This document shows positions 33,444 through 41,796 of a stretch of 64,000 bases of DNA, piece after piece. Under the pieces are notes generated by a model, which was not told where the DNA came from, made no database searches, and worked only from the letters and a program-made list of their open reading frames with translations. Origin of the DNA: Ferruginibacter albus (GTDB taxonomy: Bacteria; Bacteroidota; Bacteroidia; Chitinophagales; Chitinophagaceae); the NCBI RefSeq assembly GCF_020042285.1, contig NZ_CP083388.1:434001-498000 (forward strand). The letters are read 5' to 3'. Every line of letters starts with the position of its first letter. The stretch's first letter is position 1. The position numbers and the translations under genes are program-made.

Positions 33444-34760
33444 ATGGAAATAGATAAAACAACTTTAAACGATCTTACAATATTTAGTTCCGAAGAAGAG
33501 TATTCTATTTTCAGCAAGTTTGATTTTTGTAAAACAATTAATGGCAAATACAAACTAAAAGAGAATTTTTCCGCTCCGTTATCTACTATCAATGAGATTA
33601 AAAATGTTCAGCTTACATTAAAGCAGATCATTGCCAAAATTGATAATTGGCCGCTGCATATTACCAATGGTACCATAATGGTGGTTGAAAGGTTTTATCA
33701 ATCCACGCTTGATGAAATACCGTCTAACCCATCTTCGTTTACAGCGTACAGCTATAAAGTTTTTCATGCACCTGATTATTCGCTGGTAAAATATTCTACT
33801 ATTCACGTATTTGATTTTATAAAAGGAATGCAGGAGTTGATAAAGCTTTTATTGAATGAAAACACTTCTTATCCTTTAAAAAAATTATTAGAGCGTGCAC
33901 AACAGATACTTAATAAGAAGCAATTTGAAATAGTTACCAATAATGCTAAAGCTACCGATACAACTCCTGTGCAATGGTTAAAGTTGGCCAATTTTGTGCG
34001 CTATCATTACAAGCATAATATGGAAGATCTGCTGGAAATTCATGCGCAATTAGATGCCTGGTATAGTATGGCGACAGCAGTAAAACAGTATAAGCTTAAT
34101 TTTCCAGAATTAACCGAGTCAGAACATCCTTTAATTGCGGCAAAACAATTGTACCATGTTTTATTGGAAACACCTGTGGCTTACGATATCGTGTTAAACC
34201 AGGAAAGTAATTTTTTGTTTCTTACGGGCGCTAACATGGCAGGTAAAAGCACTTTTATAAAGTCGGTTGGATCGGCTGTTTTTTTAGCGCATATTGGTAT
34301 GGGAGTGCCGGCCGAAGAAATGCAACTGAGCAGATTTGATGGCTTGTTGAGTAACATTAATATGGCTGACAATATTATGAAAGGAGAAAGTTATTTTTAT
34401 AACGAAGTGCAGCGAATAAAAGCTACCATTAATAAGGTTAACAATAAAAAGCATTGGTTGATATTGATCGATGAGCTATTCAAGGGTACTAATATACAGG
34501 ATGCCATGAAGTGTTCATTTACAGTAATAGAAGGATTTTTAAAAATTAAAAATTCCTTATTCATCCTTTCCACTCATCTATACGAGATAGGCGAATCATT
34601 AAAAACCTATTCCAACATCAGCTTTAATTATTTTGAGACCACTATTACAGACGATCAGTTACATTTTAATTACCGGCTCAAAGAAGGTATTAGCAACGAC
34701 CGGCTAGGCTATCTTATTTTAAAGAAAGAAGGGGTAGTAGATATGTTGCAGAACTTATGA
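33444..34760 (+). CDS. MutS-like DNA-binding ATPase (N-terminally short)
   Basis: A 438-residue protein with a MutS-family core and ATPase: helical lever/core region (about 1-235), then Walker A TGANMAGKSTFIK, Walker B LILIDELFKGTN and the closing ILSTHLYEIGE. The mismatch-recognition domain (with its Phe-x-Glu) found in true MutS is missing, as in a widespread Bacteroidota family of MutS-like proteins. A DNA-repair role is possible but unproven. It lies 8 bp after pyrC, which gives no clue to function. The 3' side leads to a separate secreted-protein pair. Confidence 0.87.
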   Translation: MEIDKTTLNDLTIFSSEEEYSIFSKFDFCKTINGKYKLKENFSAPLSTINEIKNVQLTLKQIIAKIDNWPLHITNGTIMVVERFYQSTLDEIPSNPSSFTAYSYKVFHAPDYSLVKYSTIHVFDFIKGMQELIKLLLNENTSYPLKKLLERAQQILNKKQFEIVTNNAKATDTTPVQWLKLANFVRYHYKHNMEDLLEIHAQLDAWYSMATAVKQYKLNFPELTESEHPLIAAKQLYHVLLETPVAYDIVLNQESNFLFLTGANMAGKSTFIKSVGSAVFLAHIGMGVPAEEMQLSRFDGLLSNINMADNIMKGESYFYNEVQRIKATINKVNNKKHWLILIDELFKGTNIQDAMKCSFTVIEGFLKIKNSLFILSTHLYEIGESLKTYSNISFNYFETTITDDQLHFNYRLKEGISNDRLGYLILKKEGVVDMLQNL

Positions 34761-34821
34761 TGAATAGGATCGAAATTTATTCATCATATCAAAGTAATAT
34801 GTATCTTGAGCATATACTCTT

Positions 34822-35508
34822 ATGTCAACAATACGAAGCATACCTTTTTTCATTTTTTTTTTATTGCCATTAACTATTTTGGCACAAAATGATCTTACAA
34901 GTTTTGCAAAAAAGAAACAAAAGCCGAGATCAATAACAACAATAGCAACAGGTATTGGGATAGATATAAATTCGGATAATCAGAACTATACATTTACTTA
35001 TATTCCTATAACTGTAACCTGGGTAAAAGCCTCGTATGAAAACATAGCTTTCATTGCCAAAGCTGAGCTTGGTATTCCTTTTGGAGCTTCAGGAAGTGAT
35101 AGCGCTTATACGCTAAATCCATCTTTGCCATCATCTATTTCATTAAAGAAAAAAATAGCACCTTATTTATTTTCACTTGGAATAGGTTTAAGAATAAATG
35201 TACTTGAAAATAAAAAGAAACAACATTTATTGGTTGATTTCCTGCCGCTTGAAATTTTTAGTCAGAATTTTAATGTATCATATTCGAATTATGATAAAAG
35301 CAATTACGATATTATAAACCCTGATGTTGATCTTAACAGAACTTCACTTGCAATTGGTTTGGATATTGCATGGCAGACAACAGTATTTAAAAAAAATGTT
35401 TTTGTGACACTTGGAGTACAGACGCCGGTTTTTACAGGAACCGGTGACTACGAGCTGTCATATAAACTTATAACTCCTTTACAGTTAACTTTTGGCTATG
35501 GTTTTTAA
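34822..35508 (+). CDS. Outer-membrane beta-barrel-like protein, function unknown
   Basis: A 228-residue protein with a signal peptide (MSTIRSIPFFIFFLLPLTILAQ). The mature part has alternating hydrophobic/polar strands (IAFIAKAELGIPFG, YLFSLGIGLRINVLE, VFVTLGVQTPVFTG) and ends with an aromatic residue (LTFGYGF), the usual end of an outer-membrane barrel. I cannot name the family. It is followed at 17 bp by a lipoprotein gene, and the two probably form an outer-membrane pair. The coding sequence is more AT-rich than the neighbouring metabolic genes, which may be a sign of transfer. Confidence 0.68.
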   Translation: MSTIRSIPFFIFFLLPLTILAQNDLTSFAKKKQKPRSITTIATGIGIDINSDNQNYTFTYIPITVTWVKASYENIAFIAKAELGIPFGASGSDSAYTLNPSLPSSISLKKKIAPYLFSLGIGLRINVLENKKKQHLLVDFLPLEIFSQNFNVSYSNYDKSNYDIINPDVDLNRTSLAIGLDIAWQTTVFKKNVFVTLGVQTPVFTGTGDYELSYKLITPLQLTFGYGF

Positions 35509-35525
35509 CTTTAAAATGATAACTA

Positions 35526-36095
35526 ATGAGTAGAAACTTATTCTATATAATGGTTGTAAGTTTATTCTGTTGTATAAGTAGTTGTAAGAAATATTATTTT
35601 TATCCGGATGAAAATAATCCCGGACTTAGTCGATTTACTTCCAGGGATTATAATGTTGCCTCTGCGTATATTAATAACATCGCTTATGTTAATCCATTTT
35701 ATAGTACTTTGTTTTCGCCCGATTCTGGTCCCACTCCTCAGGATATTTACATAAACAAAATAAATGCGGTCACCGGAGATACATTAAATCTTACATGGCA
35801 TTTGGAAAATGGTGATTATCGAAGTTATTCTTTAAACATGTTACTGCCAGTTGATAATTCATTTGCTGTAGCTGATTTTATCAGGTGGAATGGCAAAATA
35901 TTTCGCAATGTTAGTATAAGGCTCGATCAATTTTATGGAATAGGAAATCTTTACATCACTAAGCTCACCCCTGCGGAAGATGGTTCTAATGTATTGACAT
36001 TTTCAGGATTATTTGACGGTGTTGTTAACGATACTATAATTATAACCAAAGGCCGGTTTGATTTTCCTGTAGCTGTCAATAGGCTTAATTTTTAA
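35526..36095 (+). CDS. Lipoprotein of unknown function
   Basis: A 189-residue protein with a hydrophobic N-terminus and a possible lipobox near residues 16-20 (CISSC), so it is probably membrane-anchored. Repeated aromatic/Gly strand pattern (YFYPDENNPG, IYINKINAVTGDTLNLTWHL, VLTFSGLFDGVVNDTIIITKG) suggests an all-beta fold. No known family was recognised. It sits 17 bp after the barrel gene on the same strand. A separate -7-like box (TAAATTTG at 36121) follows its end and likely starts the ABC exporter unit. Confidence 0.63.
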   Translation: MSRNLFYIMVVSLFCCISSCKKYYFYPDENNPGLSRFTSRDYNVASAYINNIAYVNPFYSTLFSPDSGPTPQDIYINKINAVTGDTLNLTWHLENGDYRSYSLNMLLPVDNSFAVADFIRWNGKIFRNVSIRLDQFYGIGNLYITKLTPAEDGSNVLTFSGLFDGVVNDTIIITKGRFDFPVAVNRLNF

Positions 36096-36120
36096 ATATT
36101 CAACAAACCTACATTCAACG

Positions 36121-36128
36121 TAAATTTG
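36121..36128 (+). promoter_or_regulatory. Putative -7 box for the ABC exporter (TAAATTTG)
   Basis: Fits TAnnTTTG 28 bp before the exporter ATG; no clear -33 element is seen. Confidence 0.4.
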
Positions 36129-36156
36129 CATCTTGCCCTAACCGGCATAGATACAA

Positions 36157-37950
36157 ATGAAGAATTTTTTTAGAATAATCAGCTATATTCATATACCTAA
36201 GAACAAGCTGGCTTTATACATTTTTTATACATTATTAGGTACCTTCTTTTCAGTTTTTTCCATTGCGATGTTTGCTCCTTTTTTAAGTATTATATTCAAT
36301 ACTTCAGGTAGCAATGTAATAAACTCAAATGCGGTAGGAAGTCTTAAATATTATTTAAATGATATTGCCATGCGCAACAGGCTTTTGGCATTGGGAATTG
36401 TCTGCCTGTTTATTATTGCAGCTACCTTATTTAAAAACCTGTTCTTTTATCTTTCATATAGAATATCCAACCCGGTTAAGAATATGATCTCTTACGACTT
36501 CCGGTTACGGTTATACCAAAAAATATTAATGCTCCCCGTTGGTTTTTTTACAGATCAAAAAAAAGGCGATTTGATGAGCAGGATGATTGGAGATGTTAAC
36601 GAAGTGAATGGAGCGGTTATCGGTTCGCTGGAATCGCTAATTAAAGATTCTTTGACCACGATCGCTTTTTTGGCATATATGGTGTACCTAAGTCCCCGAC
36701 TTTCATTGTTCTTATTGATCGCACTGCCTATAACGGCTTTTGTAATTGGCCGCATTAACCGGAAGTTGAAACATTTCTCCAGTAATTATTCTGTGGTTTC
36801 CGGCGAAAGTTTATCGCATGTAGAAGAGACATTAACAGGGATCAAGATCGTAAAAGCATTTAATGCTGAGAAAAAGATGTTGCAGAAATTTAAATCGGGC
36901 AATTTAGAATTATTAAGGATATTAAACAGCATTTCAATCCGTAGAGATTTATCAAGCCCGCTTACAGAGTTAATGGGGGTAACAGTACTTTGCATGATCT
37001 TATTTGTTGGTGGCTTAACGGTGCTTTCTTCTCATTCTTTATCAGCCAGCGATCTGTTGAATTTTGTTTTTGGTTTCGCCATGATCATTAATCCTGCAAA
37101 AAATTTATCCGGCAGTATTTCTAATGTTCAAAAAGGAATGGCAGCTGTAGAGCGACTGGAAGAGATCATACAAGCGCCTATTGGTATAGAAGAAAAGCCT
37201 AATGCAATTCCTTTAACAGCGTTTAATAGATCTATTGAGTTGAGAAATGTAAGTTTTTCTTATGGCGAAAAGGACGTTTTAAAAAATATCAATTTAATTA
37301 TTGAAAAAGGGAAAACAGTTGCATTGGTAGGTTCATCCGGTGCAGGTAAATCAACATTGGTAGATCTGATCCCACGTTTTCATGATGTTACTTCTGGTGA
37401 AATATTAATTGATGGAATAAACATTAAAGAATATACCATACCATCGCTGAGAAGCCAGATGAGTATCGTAACTCAAGAGCCAATTTTATTTAATGATACC
37501 ATAGCGAGTAATATCGCTCTTGGAAAAGAAACATATACAGAGAATGAAGTAATGGAAGCTGCTAAAATAGCGAACGCTCATAATTTTATTATTTATAAAG
37601 AAGATAAATACAATACAAATATTGGTGATAGAGGAATGAAATTAAGCGGTGGTGAACGGCAGCGTGTAACGATTGCCCGTGCGGTACTGCAAAATCCTCC
37701 GATTTTAATTTTAGATGAAGCCACTTCTTCCTTAGATACAGAAAGTGAACGCTTGGTACAGGATGCGATTATTCATTTAATGCAGGACAGAACTTCTATT
37801 GTAATTGCTCACCGTTTATCTACGGTTCGTAATGCAGATGAAATAATAGTGCTGCAAAAAGGAGAAATTATAGAACGCGGCACACACGAATCGTTGATCG
37901 CATTGAACGGCTTTTACAGCAAGCTGGTAAATATGCAGGAAGTAAAATGA
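36157..37950 (+). CDS. ABC exporter, MsbA-like (fused membrane and ATPase domains)
   Basis: A 597-residue half-transporter. The first ~325 residues hold six transmembrane helices with the conserved coupling-loop look (DQKKGDLMSRMIGDVNEVNG). The ATPase domain follows: Walker A VGSSGAGKSTLVDLI, Q-loop VTQEPILFNDTI, signature LSGGERQRV, Walker B ILILDEATSSLD and the H-loop VIAHRLSTV. The whole resembles MsbA-type lipid or drug exporters that act as homodimers in the inner membrane. Substrate is unknown. It is the last gene before the oppositely oriented GlxA regulator; their stop codons abut within the palindrome TGATCA. Confidence 0.92.
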   Translation: MKNFFRIISYIHIPKNKLALYIFYTLLGTFFSVFSIAMFAPFLSIIFNTSGSNVINSNAVGSLKYYLNDIAMRNRLLALGIVCLFIIAATLFKNLFFYLSYRISNPVKNMISYDFRLRLYQKILMLPVGFFTDQKKGDLMSRMIGDVNEVNGAVIGSLESLIKDSLTTIAFLAYMVYLSPRLSLFLLIALPITAFVIGRINRKLKHFSSNYSVVSGESLSHVEETLTGIKIVKAFNAEKKMLQKFKSGNLELLRILNSISIRRDLSSPLTELMGVTVLCMILFVGGLTVLSSHSLSASDLLNFVFGFAMIINPAKNLSGSISNVQKGMAAVERLEEIIQAPIGIEEKPNAIPLTAFNRSIELRNVSFSYGEKDVLKNINLIIEKGKTVALVGSSGAGKSTLVDLIPRFHDVTSGEILIDGINIKEYTIPSLRSQMSIVTQEPILFNDTIASNIALGKETYTENEVMEAAKIANAHNFIIYKEDKYNTNIGDRGMKLSGGERQRVTIARAVLQNPPILILDEATSSLDTESERLVQDAIIHLMQDRTSIVIAHRLSTVRNADEIIVLQKGEIIERGTHESLIALNGFYSKLVNMQEVK

Positions 37951-38958
37951 TCAACCGATCGCCTGGAAACGGTTTCTGTATTCCACCGGTGATAAGCCTG
38001 TGATCTTTTTGAACGTATTACGGAAAGCTTTGTTGTCATTATATCCTACTGCGTACATCACTTCATTTACCTGGTATCTTGAAGTTTCCAATTGGCGCCG
38101 GGCAGCTTCAATTTTTAAATACTGTATATATTCTGCCGGAGAATATTGCGTTGCCTTGCGAAATCTTCTTTCAAAGTTTCTTCGGCTGAGAGAACAATGT
38201 TGTGCCAATTCATCTACATTGATCTTCTCAATATAGTTCTCCTCAATAAAATCTTGTGCTTTTTGTATTGCTTCATCTTCATGCATTTTAAATCCACTGA
38301 AAATAGAAAATGAGCATTGGCTATCGCGGTTAATTTCTACTTCAAAAACTTTTGAACAATAAATAGCTGTCTCCCTGTCAACATATTTTTCTACTAAATA
38401 AAGCAATAGGTTTAAAAAAGAATAGGCACCACCGTTAGTATAGATGCCTTGTTCTTCGTGCACTACCGCTTTTATTAATTCAACATCGGGGTACATCATT
38501 CTAAAGGCATCAAAAGCAATCCAATGTGTGGCGCATTTTTTTCCTTTCATTAAACCGGTGGCAGCCAATAAAAATGCGCCTGTACAAAGACTTGCAATTT
38601 CAGCTCCTTTTTTATAATGCGTAGCGATCCATTCTACAGCCTTTTCATTATGTTTTACTTCTTCAGGAATGTTACCGGCTAATGCAGGAAGAATGATCAG
38701 ATCTGTATGTGTTACTTTATCAATCGTTGTGTGTGGCTTTATGCTAAAAGCGCCATCATACAATTTTGTTTCTTCTGTTATTCCTACCAGTTGAATCGTA
38801 AAGGGTAACGGTAATTCTTTTCTTTTAGCAACGGCATTTACTTCATTAAATACTTTAAAGCTTCCTATCACACTGCTTAATACGCAATCACCGGCAGGCA
38901 CAAAAATTGAAATATGTTTATTGCCCGGTTTCACTACGTTTATCTTTTTGGTCGGCAT
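37951..38958 (-). CDS. GlxA-type transcriptional regulator (DJ-1/PfpI plus AraC domain)
   Basis: A 335-residue regulator. Residues about 10-190 form a DJ-1/PfpI amidase-like domain (HISIFVPAGDCVLSSVIGS, LIILPALAG, ASLCTGAFLLAATGLMKGKKCATHW); the Cys of SLCTGAF marks the usual nucleophile position. The C-terminal ~100 residues are an AraC-type double helix-turn-helix (LAQHCSLSRRNFERRFRKATQYSPAEYIQ ... VMYAVGYNDNKAFRNTFKKITGLSPVEYR). It converges tail-to-tail with the ABC exporter without any gap. Target genes are unknown; the divergent DinB-VOC pair is a possible target. Confidence 0.9.
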   Translation of the reverse strand: MPTKKINVVKPGNKHISIFVPAGDCVLSSVIGSFKVFNEVNAVAKRKELPLPFTIQLVGITEETKLYDGAFSIKPHTTIDKVTHTDLIILPALAGNIPEEVKHNEKAVEWIATHYKKGAEIASLCTGAFLLAATGLMKGKKCATHWIAFDAFRMMYPDVELIKAVVHEEQGIYTNGGAYSFLNLLLYLVEKYVDRETAIYCSKVFEVEINRDSQCSFSIFSGFKMHEDEAIQKAQDFIEENYIEKINVDELAQHCSLSRRNFERRFRKATQYSPAEYIQYLKIEAARRQLETSRYQVNEVMYAVGYNDNKAFRNTFKKITGLSPVEYRNRFQAIG

Positions 38959-39087
38959 AAAATTGATTTAATGTTACCTCAAAGTTATTTTCTTATTCTG
39001 TCGCAAACAACCCCTTAACTTGGCGTATTGGCACACCTTATTAACCATTGCTTCGCAATAGCTTTGAATTCACTAAAACATACAACT

Positions 39088-39591
39088 ATGTCGTCTATTC
39101 AAACAATAGCAAAACAATTTGCGTTGCACAACAAACTTTTTAATAATGTACTGGAAGGAATTGAGGATGCACAAGGCGGAGAACGTCTTTCTCAGGAAGT
39201 AAATCATCTTCAATGGATTGCGGGCCATTTGGTAAATGCCCATTACGGAATGGCACCTATGTTGGGATTACAGAACTATAAGTTTCCCTACTGGGAGCTG
39301 TACACGGATAAAACCCAGCCACCGCCAAGCAACAGGGCTTTAGACACATCTTTAAAATACCCGCCGCTTTCAGAATTAAAAAAATACTGGAATGAGCTGG
39401 AGCCAAAATTCATTGAAGGGTTAGGGAAGTTATCTAATGAGCAATTAACTTCAGAAATGCCTTTTCCTGTACCTACAGGTAAAACAATGCTGGACTTTTT
39501 TACTTTTATCGCAAGTCATGATTCTTATCATATCGGTCAAATGAGTATTATTCGTAAATATTTAGGTAAGGGCGCTATGTCATATAATTGA
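39088..39591 (+). CDS. DinB-family protein
   Basis: A 167-residue four-helix protein of the DinB/YfiT-like superfamily. The start at 39088 (MSSIQTIAKQFALHNKLF) replaces a TTG 60 bp upstream. Three His residues in the family positions are visible (LQWIAGHLVNAHY, then SHDSYHIGQMSII), which would bind a metal ion. Family members include thiol-dependent metalloenzymes and proteins of unknown role. The VOC gene follows 20 bp later, so the two probably form an operon. Confidence 0.85.
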   Translation: MSSIQTIAKQFALHNKLFNNVLEGIEDAQGGERLSQEVNHLQWIAGHLVNAHYGMAPMLGLQNYKFPYWELYTDKTQPPPSNRALDTSLKYPPLSELKKYWNELEPKFIEGLGKLSNEQLTSEMPFPVPTGKTMLDFFTFIASHDSYHIGQMSIIRKYLGKGAMSYN

Positions 39592-39611
39592 TCAACTAAA
39601 AAAATAAACAA

Positions 39612-39989
39612 ATGAAAAATGTAATTAACTGGTTTGAAATTTATACTTCAGACTTCCAAAGAGCAAAGAAATTTTACACAGATGTTTTTAAAATTCAATT
39701 AACCGATTTGCCATCATCTCCAAATATGGATATGGAGTATGCAACGTTTCCGGGTGATATGAGCACACCGGGCGCTTCAGGGGCATTAGCAAAAATGGAT
39801 ATGATGAAACCGGGTGTAGGCGGCACTATGGTATATTTTCACAGTGAAGATATTTTAACTGAACAAAACAGGGTAGAAGCAGCAGGCGGAAAAGTAATTA
39901 AGGCCAAACAAGCCATCGGCGAATATGGTTTTATTGCCATCATAGAGGATACAGAAGGTAATATGATCGGAATACATTCGATGAAATAG
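39612..39989 (+). CDS. VOC-family (glyoxalase/bleomycin-resistance fold) protein
   Basis: A 125-residue protein with the two beta-alpha-beta-beta-beta modules of the vicinal oxygen chelate fold: VINWFEIYTSDFQRAKKFYTDVFKI at the start and VYFHSEDI ... GYGFIAIIEDTEGNMIGIHSMK style second half. Such proteins bind metal and act on small molecules; the substrate is not predictable. It follows the DinB gene at 20 bp and ends in a clear terminator. Confidence 0.85.
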   Translation: MKNVINWFEIYTSDFQRAKKFYTDVFKIQLTDLPSSPNMDMEYATFPGDMSTPGASGALAKMDMMKPGVGGTMVYFHSEDILTEQNRVEAAGGKVIKAKQAIGEYGFIAIIEDTEGNMIGIHSMK

Positions 39990-40004
39990 ATCATCAATTG
40001 TTTT

Positions 40005-40038
40005 AAAAGACAGATGCATGTGAGCATCTGTCTTTTTT
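40005..40038 (+). terminator. Terminator after the DinB-VOC pair
   Basis: Arms GACAGATGC and GCATCTGTC around ATGTGA, with A-run before and T-run after. Confidence 0.9.
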
Positions 40039-40179
40039 ATAGAGTTTACGCTTACTCTATAGATAGTATTATTTAGTTATTAATTGCGCATTTATACGTT
40101 TTTATTTGAGTTATATCAACTAAGTATAGTTAAAACTAACATTTATATTTGTTTACCTTTTTTACTTGTAATAAATATA

Positions 40180-41727
40180 ATGTTAGTTAAAACTTTTGGT
40201 AGCGCAGTATATGGTGTTGAAGCAATTACTATTACTGTTGAAGTGAATGTAAACAACCAGGGAAAATCCGAAGCAGTAATTGTTGGCCTGCCCGATAGCG
40301 CTGTGAAAGAAAGTTTGCAGCGTGTAGAAAGCGCTATTAAAGATAATGGCTTTTACATGCCAAGAACCAAGCTGGTGGTAAATCTTGCACCGGCAGACAT
40401 CCGCAAAAGCGGCTCTGCGTTTGATCTTCCTATTGCGATGGGCACATTGGCTGCAAGTGAGCAGTTAGATAACCCTGAAAAGTTAGCAGAATATGTTATC
40501 ATGGGCGAACTTAGTTTAGACGGTACCGTTAGGCCCATTAAAGGAGCATTACCTATTGCCATACAAGCCCGAAAAGAGAATTTTACAGGTTTGATCGTAC
40601 CTCAGCAAAATGCCCGTGAAGCGGCAATGGTGAATAATTTAAAAGTGTATGGTGTATCGCACATCAATGAAGTAATTGATTTTTTTAAAGATGAAAATGC
40701 ATTACAGCCTGTAATTGTAAATACAAGAGATGAATTTGCGTATGCACAAAATAATTTTGATATTGATTTTGCAGATGTAAAAGGACAGGAAAACATAAAA
40801 CGAGCGTTGGAAATTGCTGCTGCAGGTGGGCATAATGCAATATTGATCGGACCACCCGGTGCCGGCAAAACAATGCTGGCAAAAAGGCTACCAACAATAC
40901 TGCCACCGCTTTCTTTAGTAGAAGCGTTAGAAACAACAAAGATCCATAGCGTTGCAGGTAAGTTGCCCGAAAATGCTTCTTTAATTTCTAAACGTCCATT
41001 TCGTTCCCCACATCATACTATAAGTGATGTAGCTTTGGTCGGTGGTGGCGGTAATCCTCAGCCCGGTGAAATCTCATTGGCACATAATGGCGTTTTATTT
41101 TTAGACGAATTGCCTGAATTCAAAAGAACCGTTTTGGAAGTGATGCGCCAACCGATGGAAGAAAGAAAAGTAACGATATCAAGAGCAAAAGTAGCATTGG
41201 ATTTTCCTGCCAGTTTTATGTTGATCGCTTCTATGAATCCGTGTCCATGCGGGTTCTTCAATCATCCTGAAAAAGAATGTACTTGTCCGCCCGGCGCTGT
41301 GCAAAAATATCTGAACAAAATATCCGGTCCATTGTTAGATAGGATCGATTTACACGTGGAGGTTACTCCTGTTGCTTTCAGTGAATTATCTTCCTCCAAA
41401 CAATATGAAAAAAGTGAAGCTATCCGTGATCGTGTGATGAAAGCCAGGGACATACAGGCAGAACGTTATAAAGAAGAAAAAGGGATATATGCGAATGCGC
41501 AGATGAGCAGTAAAATGCTGAAAGAAATTTGTGTTATCAATACCGTTAGCCAAAACTTATTAAAAGTGGCAATGGAAAAATTAAATCTTTCAGCACGTGC
41601 TTATGACAGAATTTTAAAGGTGAGCCGCACCATTGCCGACCTTGCTTCCAGCGAAGATATCAAAGCAGAGCATATAGCGGAGGCTATTCAATATCGAAAT
41701 CTCGACAGAGAAGGTTGGGCAGGATAA
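40180..41727 (+). CDS. yifB: YifB/ComM-family AAA ATPase
   Basis: A 515-residue Mg-chelatase-like AAA+ protein. The start MLVKTFGSAVYGVEAI at 40180 is the family start; a longer frame from 40084 is not needed. The N-terminal domain (about 1-180) has the Lon-protease-like fold typical of ChlI/YifB (SAFDLPIAMGTLAAS). The ATPase follows: Walker A GPPGAGKTMLAKRLP, Walker B GVLFLDELPEF and the arginine-finger region SMNPCPCGF ... CTCPPG, with cysteines that may bind zinc. ComM in Vibrio helps branch migration during transformation, so a role in handling incoming DNA is possible. Confidence 0.93.
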   Translation: MLVKTFGSAVYGVEAITITVEVNVNNQGKSEAVIVGLPDSAVKESLQRVESAIKDNGFYMPRTKLVVNLAPADIRKSGSAFDLPIAMGTLAASEQLDNPEKLAEYVIMGELSLDGTVRPIKGALPIAIQARKENFTGLIVPQQNAREAAMVNNLKVYGVSHINEVIDFFKDENALQPVIVNTRDEFAYAQNNFDIDFADVKGQENIKRALEIAAAGGHNAILIGPPGAGKTMLAKRLPTILPPLSLVEALETTKIHSVAGKLPENASLISKRPFRSPHHTISDVALVGGGGNPQPGEISLAHNGVLFLDELPEFKRTVLEVMRQPMEERKVTISRAKVALDFPASFMLIASMNPCPCGFFNHPEKECTCPPGAVQKYLNKISGPLLDRIDLHVEVTPVAFSELSSSKQYEKSEAIRDRVMKARDIQAERYKEEKGIYANAQMSSKMLKEICVINTVSQNLLKVAMEKLNLSARAYDRILKVSRTIADLASSEDIKAEHIAEAIQYRNLDREGWAG

Positions 41728-41796
41728 AATAACTAATTTTGAAAAATTAAAGGTTAAACATTATTTAGTGGCTTAACCTGAAAGAAAATAATCTGA

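Noticed and set aside
37948-37953. Shared TGATCA at abutting stop codons of the ABC exporter and GlxA regulator
   Set aside because: A neat arrangement but easily due to chance; no terminator was recognised there.
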